Assembly: GCA_047638395.1 (NCBI GenBank)
Contig: JBLIMV010000004.1
Location: 124,001-188,000, forward strand
Direction of reading: 5' to 3'
Origin: CAXBCP01 sp047638395
Lineage (GTDB): Bacteria; Pseudomonadota; Alphaproteobacteria; MPNO01; UBA830
Length of the DNA: 64,000 nt
Shown: positions 8,132 to 16,662 of the stretch, piece after piece
Position numbering within the stretch: position 1 is the stretch's first letter
Layout of the letters: each line of letters opens with the position of its first letter
Position numbers and translations under genes: made by a program
The notes under the pieces: model-generated
Databases searched by the model: none
What the model was told of the DNA's origin: nothing
What the model saw: only the letters and a program-made list of their open reading frames with translations

Positions 8132-9124
8132 CTAATCCAGGAAGCCGTTTTCGCGAAACCAGTCGGCGGCTTCTGTCAGCGCCTGCTGGGCCGGCCGCGG
8201 CGCATAACCGAGTTTATCCCTGGCCTTGTCCGACGAATAGTACATGTGTTTCGCCGCCATCCTAAGTGCATCGACGGTGACCACGGGCTCGCGGTGCGTG
8301 ACGCGGGCGACAAGCTCCGCCGCCCACGCGACCGGAAATAACGGGCCCCGTGGCAGTTTCAGCCACGGGCCGGACCGCCCGACATGGTCGGTGACGGTCT
8401 TGATGATATCGCGCAGGGTCATGTTGTCGCCGCCGAGAATATAGCGCTCGCCGATCTCGCCCTTCTCAAATGCCAGCATATGACCTTCTGCGACGTCATC
8501 GACATGGACAGCATTCAGGCCGGTATCGAGATAGGCCGGCATCCGGCCCTTCGCGGCATCCAGCACGATGCGCCCGGTCGGTGTCGGCTTGATATCGCGC
8601 GGGCCGAACGGCGCGGACGGGTTGACGATCACAACCGGCGCGGATTCTTCGCGCACCAGCCGCATTACTTCCTCTTCGGCCAGGAACTTGGATTTCTTGT
8701 AGTGACTGATCATGTCACCAACGGTCGCCGTTGCCGTCTCATCCGCAACCTCGGTACCGGGAAGCGGGTACAGCACGGCGACGGAGCTGGTATACACAAA
8801 GCGGCTGATCCCGGCATCACTCGCCGCCCGGATCAGATCACGCGTGCCATCTACATTCGCGCGATACATCGAAGCGCCGCCATCCGGCACCCAGAGCCGA
8901 TAATCCGCGGCGACGTGAAATACCGCATCGCAGCCCTGAACCGCGGGTTTGAGCGTTTCCGGTTGCGAAAGATCGCCTTCGACGATCTCGACCGACAATC
9001 CTTCCAGATTGCGCCGGTCGCTGGTCGGACGCAGAAGAACCCGGATATCATGACCGTCCGCGGCCAGTCGCCTGGCGACGGCGGATCCAACAAATCCCGA
9101 TGTTCCGGTAACAAGCGCGCGCAT
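8132..9124 (-). CDS. hpnA: Hopanoid-associated sugar epimerase HpnA (extended SDR)
   Basis: The protein has 330 residues and is an NAD-dependent epimerase/dehydratase-like extended SDR of the HpnA type. The N-terminal TGTSGFVGSAVARRL is the nucleotide-binding GxxGxxG motif. The active-site motif YKKSK (YxxxK) sits near residue 148, followed by NPSAPFGPRDIKPTPTG, characteristic of this subfamily. I start it at the ATG at 9124; an in-frame extension to 9166 would run into the preceding gene. It is the last gene of a four-gene minus-strand operon with an HpnN-like exporter and two CDP-alcohol phosphatidyltransferase homologues. HpnA is linked to hopanoid head-group modification, but no squalene-hopene genes lie in this window. 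Confidence 0.85.
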   Translation of the reverse strand: MRALVTGTSGFVGSAVARRLAADGHDIRVLLRPTSDRRNLEGLSVEIVEGDLSQPETLKPAVQGCDAVFHVAADYRLWVPDGGASMYRANVDGTRDLIRAASDAGISRFVYTSSVAVLYPLPGTEVADETATATVGDMISHYKKSKFLAEEEVMRLVREESAPVVIVNPSAPFGPRDIKPTPTGRIVLDAAKGRMPAYLDTGLNAVHVDDVAEGHMLAFEKGEIGERYILGGDNMTLRDIIKTVTDHVGRSGPWLKLPRGPLFPVAWAAELVARVTHREPVVTVDALRMAAKHMYYSSDKARDKLGYAPRPAQQALTEAADWFRENGFLD

Positions 9125-9128
9125 TATT

Positions 9129-9752
9129 CTAACCTTTGGGTTCGCGCAGCCTGCGCAACAGATCATTTATGTTGATGATCGTGAATATCAACGTGCCGAT
9201 TGTGCCAACAACGAAAAACCCGAAGGTCCCGGTCAGCCAGATTATCGGCAGGATCAGGTAGATCCCGTCCTCGGCCTCGAACCGGCCAAACTGCGGGTAG
9301 GGGTCCGGCGCGGTGCCTGACCAGGTTTCGACACGGAACTGCAGGACCATGTTGATCACGATAAAAAGCATGGCGCCTGCCGCCAGCAGCAACACCCAGT
9401 CCCCTGCCCCATGGCGCCATTCGGCATAGCCCATGCCGAGAAACATGGTGCCATAGCAGGCCGTCCCGGTGAGCGAATCGTACATCGCACCGATCGGCGA
9501 TGTTTTGCCGCTCTGGCGCGCAAGCTCGCCGTCCATGTGATCGATGAAACGCGCAATCGTAACAAGCCCCGCCGCCCAGAGCGGCGCCGTCGCTTCGCCC
9601 CACGCGAACAGGGCCGAGGCGACAAGCCCGAGGATCAGACTGAACGTCGTAATATGGTTCGGGGTTATCAGCGTATTGACCAGCGGGCGAACGAGAATGG
9701 CGCACATCGCCTGATCGTAGGGGATCGCCTGCCCCGGTGCCTTTTCGGTCAT
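9129..9752 (-). CDS. CDP-alcohol phosphatidyltransferase family protein, atypical motif (1)
   Basis: The protein has 207 residues and several hydrophobic helices, as expected of the inner-membrane CDP-alcohol phosphotransferases that join CDP-linked lipids to an alcohol. The family motif is present in part: D71-x2-D74-G75-x2-A78-R79-x8-G88-x3-D92. The next motif position, normally a fourth aspartate, is Gly96. In studied family members that last aspartate is the proposed catalytic base, so this homologue may use another base, another reaction, or be inactive. The ATG at 9752 overlaps the hpnN stop (ATGA), which fixes the start. It lies between the HpnN-like exporter and hpnA. Confidence 0.8.
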   Translation of the reverse strand: MTEKAPGQAIPYDQAMCAILVRPLVNTLITPNHITTFSLILGLVASALFAWGEATAPLWAAGLVTIARFIDHMDGELARQSGKTSPIGAMYDSLTGTACYGTMFLGMGYAEWRHGAGDWVLLLAAGAMLFIVINMVLQFRVETWSGTAPDPYPQFGRFEAEDGIYLILPIIWLTGTFGFFVVGTIGTLIFTIININDLLRRLREPKG

Positions 9753-12370
9753 GCCTTTGCCTCGCCATCCGGCCAGAGCTGCATCAGCGCCGGCAGAACG
9801 ACCAGCGTGCATATCAGGGTAAGGCCGATCGACAGCACCAGCAATTCTCCCATGCTTGCCGTTCCACGATGGCTGGAAACGGCGAGACTGCCAAACGATG
9901 CGATCGTCGTCAGCGAACTGAAAATAACCGCGCGCGGCGTGGTTGTCGAAAACGCCGCCGCACCGGAGCTTTCTTCGCGCGCGCGCGAAACAAGATGTAT
10001 GCCATTGGCAACACCGAGCCCCATCAGCAGCGGCAGCACGATCACGTTGGCAAAATTGAACGGCATCGACAGCAGAACCGTAGCCGCCACCGTATATAGA
10101 GCGGCCAGAAGCAGCGGGATAAGCACCAGCAGCGTATCCCGCGCCGATCGCAGCACCAGGAAAATCATCAGCGTGACGGCAACGACCGAAATCAGCGCGG
10201 CCGTAACAACCGAATTGACGACTGCTTTCCCCGCTTCGAGAATCTCGACCGGGCTGTCGGTGGCATCCGGCGCGATCGTCCGTACCGCATGCACGAAGCG
10301 TTTCAGCGCCTCGGGGTCTTCCAGGTTTTCAGACGGGTAGACCTGAACTCGCGCACGACCGTTCGGCGCAAGGTAGCGGTGCAGAATCTCCGGCGGCAAA
10401 TCCTTCAGCGCCACGGGCGTGGCATCCAGCGTCTTCTTCAACCGCTCTATCTGTGGCGAAAAATGCCGGAAAACAGCAGCTTCAAACGCTGCCTGCTTTG
10501 CGCCGTCATCCAGCATCGCCAATGCGGTATTCAGTCTGACCGCACCCGCCGCCAGGTCTGCGACGGCGGGCAGGTCGCGCGTCGCCCCCTGCGCGAGGGC
10601 CTCGCGCAGGGCCACGAACGCCTTTTTCCGATCCGCGGCGTTCAGTTCCGCCGCTGTCCCGCTCAGCCGAAGCGGCGCCAGAAAGATATTCAGATCGTCG
10701 ATCATCGCGAGCTTCTCGGTCTGCTCGGTCGGCACCAGATCCGTCGCCGTTACGGTTTTGTCGACCTCGGGCAGGCTGCGAAGCTTGCCGGCAAGGGTAT
10801 AGGCGCCCGACAGCGAAGGTGCGAGCAACTCTATCGTATAAGGCGACGCGCCGGCCGTGGCGGCAAGGTCGCGGAATGTCCTGACGGATTCGGTCGACGG
10901 ATCCCGCAGCTTGATCGGGTCGAGGTCAAACCGGGCAAACGGGACAGTAGCCGCAGCAGCGCCCCCAAGAATAAGCGCCGCGACGGCAATGCGCCGGTCG
11001 GGCAGGGTCGGCGATTTCCGCGCTGCCGGGGCAGAGGCGGGCGCGCCCGGCGGAAAAACCGTCAGAAAAGCCGGTATCACCGTGAACGTCGCAATAAAGG
11101 CGATAAACATGCCGACGCCCGCGATCAGGCCCAGCTCCGACAGGCCGCGGTAGTCGGTCGGCACGAACGAGAAGAACGAGATTGCAGCGGCGAGCGCGCA
11201 CAATGCCAGCGGTCCGGCCAATCCGCGCCCGGTGCGGCGCAAACCGCCCTGCGGGTCGCCGTCGCGCAGACGTTCCTCTCGGAAGCGCAGGGCAAAGTGA
11301 ATTCCAAAATCCACGCCAAGGCCGATAAACAATACCGCAAACGCGACCGAAACCAGATTGAGATGGCCGATCGCAAGCGTCGTAAAACCCGCCGTCCAGA
11401 CAAGACCGGCGATCAGGGCCGCAAGGATACCAAGCACCAGACGCAACGACCGGATTCCCCAGGCTAGTAACAGTGTCACCAGCACAAGGCTGACAAACCC
11501 GGCATTCGTGGCACCCGTCGTGACGCTTTCAAGCTCCTCCGTCGAGATCACGACCCCACCGGTCAGACGGACGGTTACACCGGTCTCCGGCGTGAGGCCT
11601 GCCTGGCGCGCGATTCCGCGAATACGCTCCATCGCCTCCGCCGCCGGGGAAAGTGAGGAGAAATCGACGCGGGGCTGGGTGATAATCACCCGCCGCGTCG
11701 TGCCTTCATCCTGTTCTCCGCCGATCAGAGCGCGCCATGACAATGCCACGGGCGTGCCCTGCCCGATTGACATCGCGACCGTCGTCAACGTGTCCAGTAC
11801 GGTCGCAAGACGCGTTGCCTGATCTTTTTCTTCAACACCGTCGACGGCGTCGCCCAGCACGGCAGCCAGGCCGCGCAGCGAAGGGTCTCCGGAGAGTTTG
11901 ACAAGAAATGCCTGGGATTCCGCGATTTCGTCCGACAGGTCTGCCAGCGCTTCCCGGTCCAGATAGAGCAGACCATTGCGCAGAAAAAACGGGTTGGTCT
12001 CCGGTGAAAAAACGAGCGGAAAATTTTCCGGATCGGCGCGCAGTTTCGCCGCGAGGATTTCAGTGGCTTCATCCGCGCGGTCGGGAAGATCGGCATCTAC
12101 GACAATCGCGACATTGTCGGACAATGCGGGGAACGCCTCACGAAACGCCTTGTAACGCTGGCGGAACGGCAAATCTTCCGAGATCATGCCGGCGGTGTCT
12201 GTATCAATCTTCAGGTTACCGGCGGCATAAAACCCGGAAAGAGCCGTGAAGGCGAGCGCGCATGCAAGCACAACCCAGGGCGACATCTGACCATAGGAAA
12301 CGACGGCGCCCATGAACCTGACGAAAGGACCGGCATCGTCCCTGCCGGCGCCATCGCGCGGACCGGACAT
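9749..12370 (-). CDS. hpnN: HpnN-like RND/MMPL-family lipid exporter
   Basis: The protein has 873 residues in the RND superfamily, MMPL branch, with the layout expected for 12 membrane segments. There is one TM near residues 33-51, a large periplasmic loop, a five-helix block around 265-420 that includes FIGLGVDFGIHFALRFREER, a second TM and loop, and a final block with LLMGLGVANGIHLVSRAREE. The duplicated G-x-D/N-x-G-I-H motif in both halves is a hallmark of the family. HpnN of other bacteria moves hopanoids to the outer membrane. Here it is flanked by overlapping CDP-alcohol phosphatidyltransferase genes and hpnA, so a modified (glyco)lipid or hopanoid cargo is likely. Other MMPL cargo cannot be excluded. 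Confidence 0.82.
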   Translation of the reverse strand: MSGPRDGAGRDDAGPFVRFMGAVVSYGQMSPWVVLACALAFTALSGFYAAGNLKIDTDTAGMISEDLPFRQRYKAFREAFPALSDNVAIVVDADLPDRADEATEILAAKLRADPENFPLVFSPETNPFFLRNGLLYLDREALADLSDEIAESQAFLVKLSGDPSLRGLAAVLGDAVDGVEEKDQATRLATVLDTLTTVAMSIGQGTPVALSWRALIGGEQDEGTTRRVIITQPRVDFSSLSPAAEAMERIRGIARQAGLTPETGVTVRLTGGVVISTEELESVTTGATNAGFVSLVLVTLLLAWGIRSLRLVLGILAALIAGLVWTAGFTTLAIGHLNLVSVAFAVLFIGLGVDFGIHFALRFREERLRDGDPQGGLRRTGRGLAGPLALCALAAAISFFSFVPTDYRGLSELGLIAGVGMFIAFIATFTVIPAFLTVFPPGAPASAPAARKSPTLPDRRIAVAALILGGAAAATVPFARFDLDPIKLRDPSTESVRTFRDLAATAGASPYTIELLAPSLSGAYTLAGKLRSLPEVDKTVTATDLVPTEQTEKLAMIDDLNIFLAPLRLSGTAAELNAADRKKAFVALREALAQGATRDLPAVADLAAGAVRLNTALAMLDDGAKQAAFEAAVFRHFSPQIERLKKTLDATPVALKDLPPEILHRYLAPNGRARVQVYPSENLEDPEALKRFVHAVRTIAPDATDSPVEILEAGKAVVNSVVTAALISVVAVTLMIFLVLRSARDTLLVLIPLLLAALYTVAATVLLSMPFNFANVIVLPLLMGLGVANGIHLVSRAREESSGAAAFSTTTPRAVIFSSLTTIASFGSLAVSSHRGTASMGELLVLSIGLTLICTLVVLPALMQLWPDGEAKA

Positions 12371-13008
12371 CAGCGGTTTCGCCGCACGTGTCCCGCGGCT
12401 TCCCAGATGGCATAGAGCAGATAAAGCGGTGTGCCGATACCGGCAGCGGCGATAAAGGGCGGCATTGCACCAATCCAGGTGATCGGTCCGACGGCATAGA
12501 GCGTGTCTTCTATCTCAAAACCGCCGCGAACGGTCTGTTCAGTCGTTTCCATGCCATAGGTCATTTCCTGCCACAGCCGGATCGAAAAGATCAGCGCGAC
12601 CGATACCCCGGCTGCAATACCGCACGGCACCGCCCATTCGCCAAGCCACGTGTCCCGCAAACCGAACCCGGCACCGACAAACATCGCGCAATAGCTCGAC
12701 ATTGCGCCGACATGATCGAAATAATGACCGAAAGTACTGGTCTTCCCGGTCGCCCGGGCAAACTCGCCGTCGACATGATCCATCCACACCGCGACCATAA
12801 ACAGGAACGAGCCGCCGAGCATCGCGATCCACGTGCCTTCTGCATAGAGAAAGCCCGACGCAATGCCGATCACCATGCCGAGCGCCGTCAGCGCATTGGG
12901 CGAAACCGGCAACCCCTTGATCACACGGACAACAGCCTTTGCCAGGCGCTGATCGTAGGCGATCACGGGTTTGCCGCCGGGACCTGATCTATTTGTGCTG
13001 GATGCCAT
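12370..13008 (-). CDS. CDP-alcohol phosphatidyltransferase family protein, atypical motif (2)
   Basis: The protein has 212 residues from the ATG at 13008; a GTG at 13026 is an alternative start six codons upstream. It is a membrane protein and a paralogue of the product of 9129-9752. The family motif reads D77-x2-D80-G81-x2-A84-R85-x8-G94-x3-D98, but the expected fourth aspartate is Ala102. Both paralogues flanking the exporter therefore lack the same residue. Its stop overlaps the hpnN start by one base, so it is the first gene of the operon. It may act on a CDP-linked lipid for the cargo of the HpnN-like pump. The substrate is not evident. Confidence 0.8.
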   Translation of the reverse strand: MASSTNRSGPGGKPVIAYDQRLAKAVVRVIKGLPVSPNALTALGMVIGIASGFLYAEGTWIAMLGGSFLFMVAVWMDHVDGEFARATGKTSTFGHYFDHVGAMSSYCAMFVGAGFGLRDTWLGEWAVPCGIAAGVSVALIFSIRLWQEMTYGMETTEQTVRGGFEIEDTLYAVGPITWIGAMPPFIAAAGIGTPLYLLYAIWEAAGHVRRNR

Positions 13009-13119
13009 ACCACTCCGTTCGCTCACAGCTTTAGAGGATGCGGTGAATCGTGTAAATCACGCAGCTTGCTTGCCGCAATCACACCACCGGCATAGCATCA
13101 ATCGAAAGGGGAGACACCA

Positions 13120-13587
13120 ATGTTCACGCTCAGTCATACGATGCCGGTGAATACCGGGGATCCCACCCTGAACCGCACCCAGATCTGGCAGGGATTACTG
13201 CTAAAAGCGGAAAACCCGGTCCCATTCCTCGACGCCATGAGCGCATGCACGGTCATCGATCGGGGCGATAACTGGCTCTTGCGGGATTTTACGCTACGGG
13301 GCGAGGAAATGCAGGAGCGCGTGACGTTCGAGCCCGAAAAACGCGTGACGTTCGAGCGTACCAGAAGCAGCGCCATGGGCACCATCCTGAACGAAACCGT
13401 TGCGCTGGATGACGGCAGTATGGCGCTTCGATTCACATTCACCCTGGATGTCGACGGGCTGGCCGATGGCAGCGCCGAAGAGACCGAGTTTGCCGAACGA
13501 ATGTCGCAGAGTTACTTTCAGGGTGTCGGCAGCACATTGGCCGAAATCCGCCGCCAGGTGCGCTCTGGTGAGCTAATTACCGCGTAA
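13120..13587 (+). CDS. SRPBCC-fold protein, probably DUF1857/AtaL-like
   Basis: The protein has 155 residues, is soluble and has no signal peptide. The start is well supported by AAAGGGGAGA a few bases upstream. The pattern NRTQIWQGLLLKAENPVPFLDAMSAC near the N-terminus, followed by alternating beta strands and a C-terminal helix, resembles the DUF1857 branch of SRPBCC ligand-binding proteins. These have a deep hydrophobic cavity and sometimes act as cyclases or hydrolases. A VOC-family gene follows 69 bases later on the same strand, and the two may be co-transcribed. No catalytic residues can be named. Confidence 0.6.
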   Translation: MFTLSHTMPVNTGDPTLNRTQIWQGLLLKAENPVPFLDAMSACTVIDRGDNWLLRDFTLRGEEMQERVTFEPEKRVTFERTRSSAMGTILNETVALDDGSMALRFTFTLDVDGLADGSAEETEFAERMSQSYFQGVGSTLAEIRRQVRSGELITA

Positions 13588-13656
13588 ACAAGACAAAACG
13601 CATCGTTTGAGATAGATTTTGGCCTTGAATGACAGTTTGACCGTGGGGAATTCGAT

Positions 13657-14208
13657 ATGACGACCTTAAATCGCATCAGTGGACTGCACCATTACGCCTA
13701 TCGTTGCCGGAATGCCGAAGAAACCCGCAGTTTCTACGAAGATCTGCTTGGTCTGCCGCTGGCGCACGTCATTCAGGCCGATAACGTGCCCAGCACCGGC
13801 GCATCGGATCCTTACGTACATCTGTTTTTCGAATATGCAGATGGCAGCTATATCGCGTTTTTCGACCTGGGCGACGAGACGTCCTGCATTCCGGACCCGG
13901 AAACCCCGTCCTGGGTGAACCATTTCGCCATGCAGGTAAAAACCGTCGCCGAGGTCGAGGAATGGAAGAAGCGGCTTGATGCCGCAAATATCGACGTCGT
14001 CGGGATGACCGACCACGGATTCGTCAAATCGATCTATTTCTTCGATCCAAATGGTATCCGCCTCGAAATCACCTGCGAAGTGACCGGTGAGAGCGAACGC
14101 CAGGATCATCGCGCCGAAGCACATGCCGCGCTCAAAGCGTGGACAGACGCCCGGCCCGCACCACAGACCAACTTCTACCAGTTCAAAAAAGAAGCCGCCG
14201 ACGCCTGA
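13657..14208 (+). CDS. VOC-family protein (glyoxalase/extradiol dioxygenase fold)
   Basis: The protein has 183 residues and a vicinal-oxygen-chelate fold. The likely metal ligands are the His pair in GLHHYAYRCR near residue 9, the VHLFFEY strand near 49 and the glutamate in GIRLEITCE near 130, an H-x-E layout typical of the superfamily. A GTGGGGAATTCGAT stretch precedes the ATG. The C-terminal 40 residues extend beyond the core domain. It faces a second VOC gene (14247-14861) convergently, at the start of a catabolic-looking island with hydrolases and a Rieske oxygenase, so ring cleavage or isomerisation of an aromatic intermediate is possible but unproven. Confidence 0.82.
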   Translation: MTTLNRISGLHHYAYRCRNAEETRSFYEDLLGLPLAHVIQADNVPSTGASDPYVHLFFEYADGSYIAFFDLGDETSCIPDPETPSWVNHFAMQVKTVAEVEEWKKRLDAANIDVVGMTDHGFVKSIYFFDPNGIRLEITCEVTGESERQDHRAEAHAALKAWTDARPAPQTNFYQFKKEAADA

Positions 14209-14246
14209 TCGCGATCAGTTAGCGCCACGACCAGTCTGCGCCACGA

Positions 14247-14861
14247 TTAGTCTGCCAGGTTCGCCGTAACCTGCTGAATCCATTCTTCCGACGCGCCGGT
14301 CGTCTCGAGCTCGGCTCGCGCCTGCGCCTTGGTCTGCAGCACCGAGGCGATCACGTTCGGATTGTCGCCTTCCTTTGGTTGACAGCATGCTTCCATGCGC
14401 ACGCCGTTCGGATCCTTGAAATACATCGACACCAGACCCGGCAGAATATCGACCGGTCCGTCATACTCGACACCGGCGGCATGCAGGCGCAGGCGTAACG
14501 CCTCGAGCTGATCGGGCGTGACGGTGAACGCGCAATGCTGCATGCCACCGATATCGTCCCGGTCGGAGGGTTTTTTCACACCCTTCGGAATTTCGAAATA
14601 CGCGAGCAGGCTGTCATTGCCCATATCGAAGAAATAATGCCGGATTTCCTCGTAAGGTGGATTGCCGCGATTGCCCGGCCCGACGCCAACACCCGGCGGC
14701 ACTTTCATCGCGTGCACCAGCGGCATGCCGACGACGTTGACAAAAAAGTCCGTCGTCATCTGCATATCTTCGGTGGTGAGCGCCAGGTGATGGATCCCGC
14801 GGGACGGTAATCCGGTCGCGCTTCCCTGAGACATATCGGTTGCTGCGCCTGTATCGGGCAT
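14247..14861 (-). CDS. VOC-family protein, dioxygenase-like
   Basis: The protein has 204 residues from the ATG at 14861, which is preceded by GGGAGAA; a longer form from 14897 lacks a ribosome binding site. The motif GIHHLALTTEDMQMTTDFF opens the VOC domain, HYFFDMGNDSLLAYFEIP forms a second strand, and a further half-domain follows with QHCAFTVTPDQLEALRLRL and DPNGVRMEACC. The His and Glu positions fit a mononuclear metal site. It is transcribed divergently from the TctC-type binding protein at 15055. It is more distant from the VOC protein at 13657 than a recent duplicate would be. Confidence 0.82.
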   Translation of the reverse strand: MPDTGAATDMSQGSATGLPSRGIHHLALTTEDMQMTTDFFVNVVGMPLVHAMKVPPGVGVGPGNRGNPPYEEIRHYFFDMGNDSLLAYFEIPKGVKKPSDRDDIGGMQHCAFTVTPDQLEALRLRLHAAGVEYDGPVDILPGLVSMYFKDPNGVRMEACCQPKEGDNPNVIASVLQTKAQARAELETTGASEEWIQQVTANLAD

Positions 14862-15054
14862 TGGAATTCTCCCTATCGGTTTCGCCCATTTTATCACTCA
14901 CAAAACCGTTGGACGACACAAATCCACATAATATCGGCGACGGGCCCGATTGACTCATCAACCCCGATGATCAAAGCTTCCTTTTAGTAGAAAGTGGCAG
15001 AAACATGCCACCAACAGTGGATACGGAAACCGCATCCACATAGGGAGAAACGCC

Positions 15055-16077
15055 ATGACCGACTTCGAAAACGAACTCGACCGCCGTCTGTTGCTCAAAG
15101 GTGCAGGTGCCCTGGCCGGAACCACCGCCCTGTCATCCCTTCCCTTCAGCGCTGCGATGGCCGCCGGATATCCTGACCAGAACATCAGCGTCGTCGTCCC
15201 GACACGCGCCGGCGGCGGCGCTGACCGCTTGCTGCGCGGCGTGGCCGGCATCTGGAAAAAACACCTGAAAACCAATTTAGAACCTGGTTTCTTCCCGGGC
15301 GCCTCGGGCCGGGTCGGCTACGAAATCTATATGGGGAAACGCAAGACCGATGCCTACAATCTATTGTTCGGCAACATGGGGCCGGAACTGCTGAACTGGG
15401 TCGTCAAAAAACCGAGCTTCGATCTTGCGGATTACCAGTATTTTGGCCGCGTCGATACCGACCCCGGCGTCCTGTTCGTTGGCGCCAAATCCAAGCTGCA
15501 GTCGCTCGACGACGTCATCCGTGAAGGCAAGAAGCGCACCTTGAACGTCGGCACAAGCCGGCTTGCCCATCCCGCGTCGATCGGCGCATTGCTGTTTGCC
15601 GAACAGACCGGCATCAGCATCAATCTGATCCCGCTCTCGGGCGGCAAGAAAACCATTGCCGGTGTCGTCACCGGCGAAATGGATTTATCAACGCTGACAT
15701 CGGGCTCCGTTGCGGCCCGCGGCAAGTCCGTCAAAACGCTGCTGGTGTTCAACGACAAGAACGTAATCCCGGAGCGCCTCGATAACGCGCCGACGATGAA
15801 CGAGAAATACGGCACCCGTATTCCGCCCTTGCTGTCGGCCCGCGCCTTCGCCATCCAGACCAAGGCGATCAAGGACCACCCGGATCGCTACAAGATTCTG
15901 CAGAGCTCGTTCCGCCAGATCTTCGACAATCCGGAATTCAAGGCCGCGATCCTCAAAGCAAAGGGTGTCTGGGAATACATCAACTGGGGCGGCCCGGAAG
16001 AATGCGCCAAATACGCGGCGGATATTGCCGAGGTCGGCGCCAAGTTCAAGCCGCTGCTGACCGGCAAAAAAGGCTGA
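15055..16077 (+). CDS. TctC-type substrate-binding protein with Tat-like signal
   Basis: The protein has 340 residues and is the periplasmic solute receptor of a tripartite tricarboxylate-type transporter. The N-terminus has a twin-arginine motif, DRRLLLKGAG, a hydrophobic stretch and AAMAAG as the cleavage region, so export through Tat is likely. That is less common for this family, whose members mostly use Sec. The mature part begins YPDQNISVVVPTRAGGGADRL, the standard TctC beginning. AGGGAGAAACGCC precedes the ATG. It is followed by a strong hairpin, then by tctB and tctA genes on the same strand. The ligand is likely a carboxylate but is not specified by the sequence. Confidence 0.9.
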   Translation: MTDFENELDRRLLLKGAGALAGTTALSSLPFSAAMAAGYPDQNISVVVPTRAGGGADRLLRGVAGIWKKHLKTNLEPGFFPGASGRVGYEIYMGKRKTDAYNLLFGNMGPELLNWVVKKPSFDLADYQYFGRVDTDPGVLFVGAKSKLQSLDDVIREGKKRTLNVGTSRLAHPASIGALLFAEQTGISINLIPLSGGKKTIAGVVTGEMDLSTLTSGSVAARGKSVKTLLVFNDKNVIPERLDNAPTMNEKYGTRIPPLLSARAFAIQTKAIKDHPDRYKILQSSFRQIFDNPEFKAAILKAKGVWEYINWGGPEECAKYAADIAEVGAKFKPLLTGKKG

Positions 16078-16088
16078 TTAATCACATC

Positions 16089-16118
16089 AGGCGCCGCCTT
16101 CCGGGCGGCGCCTTTTTC
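16089..16118 (+). terminator. Hairpin plus T-run after the solute-receptor gene
   Basis: A 10-bp GC-rich stem (16089-16098 with 16104-16113) is followed by a five-T run. It lies between the binding-protein gene and the tctB-like gene of one operon. It probably acts as a partial terminator or an mRNA-stabilising 3' hairpin, so that the receptor is made in excess over the membrane subunits. Confidence 0.8.
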
Positions 16119-16157
16119 GTGCCTGAAATCGGCACCTGAAATCCGTGTCTGAACACC

Positions 16158-16661
16158 ATGTCCGATAACGAGCCCCAACAAAAAAAATCCATCGGCGCCG
16201 AGCTGATCATCCCGGTCGCGGCGCTGGTGTTTACGCTTTACTATTTTTCCACGATCTACGATTCGCCGTGGACGGCGCAGGTCGCCGCCGGGTTTATCGG
16301 CTCGATCCTGATCGCACTCGTCCTCGCATTTTTCGGGCGCACCGCAATGCTGGTCATGCTCGGCGAAGCCGACCTCGGCATGAAGAACATCATCGAGCCG
16401 CTGAGCTTCCTGCCGATCCGGCTGGGACTGATCGGCCTGACAATTCTGTACACGATTGCGATCCAGTGGGGCGGGTTCACGTTAACGTCGTTCGTGTTCA
16501 TGGCGCTGGCGACACTGATGCTGAACCGCGGACGATCCAAACTGCGCGCCGTTCTGGTCGCGGTCGCCTTTTCGATCAGCGGTTACCTGCTGTTCATCGT
16601 CGCCTTCGAAATCCGGTTTCCGAAGGGCCCGTTTGAATACCTGATGCAGGGGGTCTTCTGA
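16158..16661 (+). CDS. TctB-like small membrane subunit of a TTT transporter
   Basis: The protein has 167 residues and about four membrane segments (roughly 20-37, 43-60, 90-110 and 115-150). That is the expected size and layout of the small TctB subunit, which has little sequence conservation. The assignment relies on its position between a TctC receptor gene and a TctA permease gene: the permease ATG comes one base after this stop. The ribosome binding site is weak, and translation may depend on the upstream hairpin region. Confidence 0.85.
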   Translation: MSDNEPQQKKSIGAELIIPVAALVFTLYYFSTIYDSPWTAQVAAGFIGSILIALVLAFFGRTAMLVMLGEADLGMKNIIEPLSFLPIRLGLIGLTILYTIAIQWGGFTLTSFVFMALATLMLNRGRSKLRAVLVAVAFSISGYLLFIVAFEIRFPKGPFEYLMQGVF

Positions 16662-16662
16662 A

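Noticed and set aside
10289..11467. Plus-strand open frame of 392 codons opposite the hpnN-like gene
   Set aside because: The Arg-rich composition shows no domain, and the opposite strand encodes a clear RND transporter.
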